A stretch of DNA of 64,000 nt from assembly GCA_948567375.1 (NCBI GenBank), contig OX419762.1:11042001-11106000 (forward strand), written 5' to 3'. Position 1 is the first letter of the stretch. Each line of letters begins with the position of its first letter. Origin of the DNA: Lunularia cruciata (lineage: Eukaryota > Streptophyta > Marchantiopsida > Lunulariales > Lunulariaceae). A program made the translations under genes and the position numbers. Below, piece after piece: positions 59,430 through 64,000 of the stretch. Under the pieces are notes generated by a model that was given only the letters and a program-made list of their open reading frames with translations, did no database searches and was not told the DNA's origin.

Positions 59430-60570
59430 TTTAGGGGAGGCATTGAAGCAACATGCAGATCAATTAGTGCAACAAGCTTGGAGTAGAGCCATTGTACCAC
59501 CAAGAGACCAATGTGAGGATGAGCATCTAGATTTGACTACCTTGACATCTTTGGAGACAACACTCATTGCTTGGTAGTATCCAAAATAGGGAGTATACCT
59601 ACAGGAGTTAATTGGTGGGATTGACATTGGACTAGCTATGGTACTATAGGCGAGTATACAAGTACAGAGGTACTTGTATGTGGAGAGAGATGAGATTGCT
59701 AGGTGAGTCTCTCTACATCATGTGGCATACTTTGCATATTGGTATCCTGAGTTATTACTAATGTTGGTAGTCAAGGGTCACTCGAAGACTCTACCAACAA
59801 ACATTTCCTTATTGGGGGTGTAGGATTTGGAGAGACATGGTCCCATTCATTTGGTGATTTTTGGATGGCAATGTTAGGGACATACACGTGTTGGCAAAGG
59901 TTTGGGTCTTTAGGATCCCCATTCTGGTGTGTTTTGGAAGATGTCACAAATACTATGACATCTCTAGGTTCATAAGCCCATTTCTCCTACTTACATTTTG
60001 GAGAACATCCCTTTGATGGGTGATTTTTGCACCCAAGTGGTGGCAAATACCCATTAGGTCCATTCATGGATAGAAACTATTGTGTTGTTAGATGCAGCCA
60101 GAGTGGGATCACGGGCTCATCGTCTTTGTCTTTGGTGGAAAAACCTTTTACCTAGAGAGATTCTATAGTGTGCTTATGATGAGAGTCAACAACTAGATTA
60201 CCTCATTGTTGATGAGATTTTGGATGTTAGGCGCTAGTCTCAAATAGTGGTAATGGTTGATAGGTCACCTATGGTAGTCGTTAACCTAGTTGGATAGCCT
60301 TGAGCTATTTTTCCGACACTTACAAGTGTCCCAAGCACCCATGCTTTTCAAGAGGGAGTTTTTGGACTTGTTTGGATTCATACTTACAGTAGTTGGTGGA
60401 GATCAATGCCAATAAGAGAGAGCAGGCAATAGGTTTTTGCACCAAATATTATTGATGTTCCAACAATGTTAGAGGTATCCAAGCATCAGGTGTTAGGTCA
60501 AGCTATGGACTTGAATTATTTGACTTGGATTGTGACACTTGGCTTGGTAGAGTATTGTAGGATGTGCTTG
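59430..60570 (+). pseudogene. Cytosine-5 DNA methyltransferase domain of element M (fossil)
   Basis: Separate motifs appear in the expected order. The SAM-binding motif I region is ELIGGIDIGLAMV (59605-59643), followed by RYLYVERDEIAR (59668-59703), DPHSGVFWKMSQIL (59914-59955), YILENIPLMGDFCTQ with the ENI/ENV box (about 59992-60036), and DAARVGSRAHRLCLWWKNL (60091-60147). The last matches the DNMT3-type stretch in which His-Arg-Ala-Arg precedes a Trp-Gly-Asn-Leu. VLGQAMDLNYLTWIVTLGLV near 60487-60546 forms the C-terminal part that closes the SAM pocket. The enzyme family transfers methyl groups to cytosine C5 in DNA; carried by a retroelement it could have methylated its own or host DNA. 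The copy is decayed. Confidence 0.8.
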
Positions 60571-61276
60571 ATAGGCATCAACACTTGGACACCTGTGAGC
60601 TTTGTGCCTATTGAGATGATTCACACACATGTTGGGGGCAATGAACCGAGTGGACAAGGTATTCTTGGGATGCAGCCAATGGCTACTAGAGAGAGTGGTC
60701 TACTTGGAGTCCATCCAAGTGAGCGTGGTCTACTTGGATTACATTCTTGGTCTACTTGGGATGTAGCTGGAGGACGTATGGAGCTTGCAGCTAGATCAAA
60801 GGGATTTTTTCATAGTTAGGTTGGTACCTCTAGTGGTTGGTATGTCTTCCACACCTACAACAATTACAAAGCATACTTGGGAGCTAGATCTAGGACCCAA
60901 GCTTACAAGAGGGGAAAGATGGAAAGTTTGGAGGTCCTTGAGGAGCTACATGAGTTGCTTTGCCTTAGGTATGATGGATTTGAGTGCTTGAAAGGACTTG
61001 GTATTCAAATTGAAGTGACTAGCAATACACTCATTTTTTAACGTCCTTATAGATATAGGGACATTATGAGGTTGGTTTGGTAGAGATTTCATATGGATGG
61101 ACTTGACCTATAGCCAGTTCATCCTTTATATGGCATAGATTGCAAACAAGCAACTAACAACAAGGCTTGATATCACCCAACCTCCTAATCCTTTGTCCAC
61201 CATAGAGTATACCATAAACTCAGAGAAGATGGCTATTTGGAGTAAGAGGGACCTAACTGCCAACTAGGGGAGCAAT

Positions 61277-61806
61277 TGTGGCACTCAAGAGTCCATGTAT
61301 GACTTATGTGTGGGTTGTGCTTTTACAATTTGTGATGTTGATAGTGATATATGTATGCACGACAATTATCATGCCATTTCTAGCATTGCATCTAGATTGC
61401 TCGGACTCCGGAGTAGTCATGTTGGTAGTCATGAGTATTTTGGTAATTACTCATAGACTACTTGTTGATGGTCAAATTTTGTATTTGGGGTACTGATTAC
61501 TGGTACTGCTCATTGTCACTTGCACCATTTGCACCATTAGATGTGCCGTCAACGGGACCGTTAAGGTTGGAGACCAAGGGGGTATAGTTTCAAAGTGCAG
61601 CTCAAGAGAGCTTACTTCTTTGATGTTGAGATTTCAAGCTCTTGGCTATGGTGGACAAAGGTTGGCGAGCATCACCTAGATTCTCTTAGCTAGAGTGGGT
61701 GTGGCTTAATTGTAATCAATGCCCAATTTTTGGCAAGTTATTGAGCAATAGAACAAGTACTGATCTGATTGAGGATGATTCAAGTTATGTGACCATAATG
61801 ATTATT
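61277..61806 (+). repeat. 3' LTR region of element M
   Basis: Begins TGTGGCACTC right after a purine-rich tract (ACTAGGGGAGCAA near 61263). The first 105 bp recur from 61807 (TGTGACACTT). The segment 61385-61668 is shared with 45252-45535. Whether the LTR ends before 61807 or includes what follows is unresolved. Confidence 0.5.
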
Positions 61807-62794
61807 GTGACACTTTAGAGTCTATGTTTGAGTCTATGTGTGAGTTGTTTTTCTATAGAGTGTGTTGTTGATAGAAATGTATGTTGTGTAGTGATGTATA
61901 TATGCATGACATAGGATGGAGTGATGACCAGTCAGGCTACTTGTGTTTCTCTCCGGTGAGGTAGCATGTGATGACCTAGAGATCATGAGAGTCTGTGTTG
62001 TGATGGTAGGTTACATGTTGCCCTTTCCCTTATTATAATTGTTGCAATTAGAGCTACATTAGTAGGTGGTGTTCAATTGATGTAGGCACTTAGTGGTGGT
62101 CCTTGGTAGGGTACTTGTGGTGGTTATAGTTGTGGTTTGAGTTATATTGTCATGATAGAGTTCTTTGGGGATTCTAGAGGAGATAGCACTCTAGTGCATA
62201 ATGGGTTTACATAGAGTGGCACTTGGTATCAACATGTATCTTAGGCTCCAATGAGAGAGGAGATTAACTTTGAATTAGAGTTTGATACAAGAGTTGATTC
62301 AATTGAGAATGCACTTGGTGTGTCTACATTATTTTTATGGGACATGGACAAGATTTATGGGGTTGCCAAAGGCCCCAAGTGCTACTTTGGTATAGTGGGT
62401 ACAACTGAGTTGGATGACTTCATCCAAGAGTTCAATAGTTGGTGTGATTTACAAAAGGTGCGGAACCTGACTTTGTTCACACTCTTCATGGCATGGAAGG
62501 AGTTGTTTCAACACTTGGAAGGTCCGCTAATGGATGACTATCATGAGTTTAAGAGAGCTCACTTGGAGGAGATTGAGTATGGAGGTAATGTTGGTCTTCA
62601 AACTTCATCTCCATCACTTCAGGCTTGGTTGCTAGAGATAGATCAGCAATACCCAAGAGTTCTAGCTCTAGTAGCATTGGTGGATCTAGTAGAGGTGCAC
62701 TAGTTGGAGATGATGCTACTAAAAGTAGAGGTAGAACCAATAGGGAGTGTGGATTGACAAGCTAGGGAGCTTGCAAGAGTTCCAATGGAAGGCT
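61807..62794 (+). mobile_element. Start of a second M element (LTR, primer site, gag)
   Basis: 61917-62794 matches 50960-51900 collinearly. It has an LTR end, a primer-site remnant (TTGGTATCAA near 62224) and gag (62251-62703 is open), including LWDMDKIYGVAKGPKC and QEFNSWCDLQKVRNL. It directly follows the 3' LTR of the first M copy, as in a tandem pair sharing LTR sequence. It is cut by E4 at 62795. Confidence 0.65.
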
Positions 62795-63217
62795 TGTGAC
62801 AACTGGCAAGTATCACTTTTGCGGTAATCAATAAGTAAAGTTTGTGCCCATAGAGATACAAGTCATAAATAGTCAAATACAAAGTAAAACAATAACACTT
62901 AGTTCTTCTTGAGTTTGACTTTAATCTCTTAGATAGAAAACACACCCAGAAGAGAGTAACAAGAACCCACTCGCAATCTCTTCATAACTTAACACTCCTA
63001 ATCACAACTCTATCAAATCTTTCCAAACAATCTTGGTTGTGATGATTCAAACTCTTTCAAAGAAGGCTACTTCACTATGAAATGACTTCACCTCTAAATT
63101 GTGTTCAACCCTTCCATTGAAGACACAACTTCCTTGATCAAAATTACTTTGCATCAACCCCATATTGCACTCACAAATGTAGAATACTACCAACACTACA
63201 ATTCCTCTTAGATCTAT
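62795..63217 (-). mobile_element. E-family end E4
   Basis: Starts TGTGACAACTGG at 62795 within M gag and matches the first 423 bp of E1 and E2. It is cut at 63217 by E5. Confidence 0.65.
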
Positions 63218-64000
63218 TGTGACAACCCGGCAAATATCACTTTTGCTGTAATTGGGTAAGTAAAGTTCGTACCCACAGAGATACGATTCGAAAATTTCCA
63301 AATACAAAGCAAAGTAACAATTTAGTTCTTCTTGGCTATGTCTTTAGTCTCTCAGGTTGAAAATACACCCAGAAGAGAGTAACAAGCTCACAATCTTGAC
63401 AACTTGTCACAAATACACACACATAATCACAACATAGCAAATTCTGTCCAAACAATTTTTGATTGTGATGCTTCAGATTCTCCCAAAGACATTACTTCAC
63501 TGCAAGACAACTCTACTTCAAAATTGTGTTCCACCCCTCCACTGAAGGCACAACTTCCTTGATCAAAATTGCTTCACATCAACTTTGTGCTGCACACACA
63601 AATGCAAAATACTACCAACACTACAATTCCTCTTAGATCTGTCAAGGCATTGCTCCGATGCAATTCACTCACGCTCACACACAAAGAATGAATATCAAGG
63701 CTATGGAATCCAACATCCAACAAGCACACTGATTTGCACTTCAAATTTCTCCACACACTCACAAACACACACATAGAATTGATACTCAAAATTAAGCTCA
63801 AGCGACAAGCACTAAAAATAGCACTTCATTTTTTTGATCTTCAGAAATATGAATATAGAATAACATAATAGTGCAAATACTCCCCTTGAATACAAAAGCA
63901 AATGGTAGGTCTTCCTACTAATGTACCACTTCCTAAAATCTCTTCCTACCTGTAGATCCAAATTGACAATCCACCTCTTCATATCTACATCTTCTTATCT
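63218..64000 (-). mobile_element. E-family end E5, runs off the window
   Basis: Starts TGTGACAACCCGG at 63218 and matches E1 and E2 from their left end to the window edge, without the coding stretch being reached. Either it was inserted into E4 or the first 423 bp were tandemly duplicated. Confidence 0.65.

Larger units (their letters stand above)
50930..61806 (+). mobile_element. Gypsy-type fossil M carrying a cytosine methyltransferase, split by Gypsy A
   Basis: The left LTR remnant (50930-51278) ends at a tRNA-Met-type primer site (TTGGTATCAA near 51278). Gag runs from about 51310 to 52620, with a CWTCGGLHH knuckle near 52310. Protease is at about 53280-53600, including YDVLVGGAMLYPMDFSVDYW. 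After the nested Gypsy A, a cytosine-5 methyltransferase domain occupies about 59430-60570, then the start of RT (IEVTSNTLIF near 61010). The rest of pol is missing; a purine-rich tract and the 3' LTR begin at 61277. The order protease-methyltransferase-RT recalls methyltransferase-bearing Gypsies reported from a charophyte alga. It is broken in many places and clearly old. Confidence 0.75.

Overview
The window looks like repeat-dominated nuclear DNA from a large-genome vascular plant; a gymnosperm or fern would fit, but the sequence alone does not decide which. I see no rRNA, tRNA, CRISPR or bacterial-style operon. Nearly everything is layered transposable-element debris. The only plausible host gene is a small three-exon locus present twice. 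All calls were made by reading, without database searches. Layout, left part: 1-2560 is a decayed Lys/Glu-rich element remnant. 2901-10470 and 10471-21520 are two copies of one tandemly duplicated segment. Each copy holds a Mutator-type element with a 9-bp target duplication, the small three-exon gene candidate on the minus strand, a promoter-like patch and the 3' end of a Copia element. Copy 1 carries a 110-bp retroinsertion that copy 2 lacks. Copy 2 carries a 3.6-kb insertion holding an R2-like LINE (N-terminal CCHH finger, reverse transcriptase, restriction-like endonuclease). Layout, middle part: 22964-32356 is a chromodomain Gypsy element (B) split by a solo LTR (X1), which is itself split by a 3.8-kb LTR-like unit (E1) containing a long coding stretch. 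32360-45240 holds a Tat/Athila-like fragment, a second chromodomain Gypsy on the minus strand (C) with nested E2 and X2, inverted repeats, a 2-kb pyrimidine-rich minisatellite block, and a third chromodomain Gypsy end (C2). Layout, right part: 45252-50650 is mainly a Tat/Athila-like Gypsy (D) with a 406-bp internal duplication that has a palindromic junction. 50930-61800 is a Gypsy-type element (M) carrying a cytosine-5 DNA methyltransferase domain between protease and reverse transcriptase; it is split by a two-LTR chromodomain Gypsy (A, 53718-59306). A second start of M follows, then two left ends of the E family. The most notable observation is the methyltransferase-bearing LTR retrotransposon M. 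Next are the LINE with a restriction-like endonuclease, the coding LTR of family E, and the heat-shock-element-like arrays in the chromodomain Gypsy LTRs. The virus-like elements are all broken and are described only as fossils.
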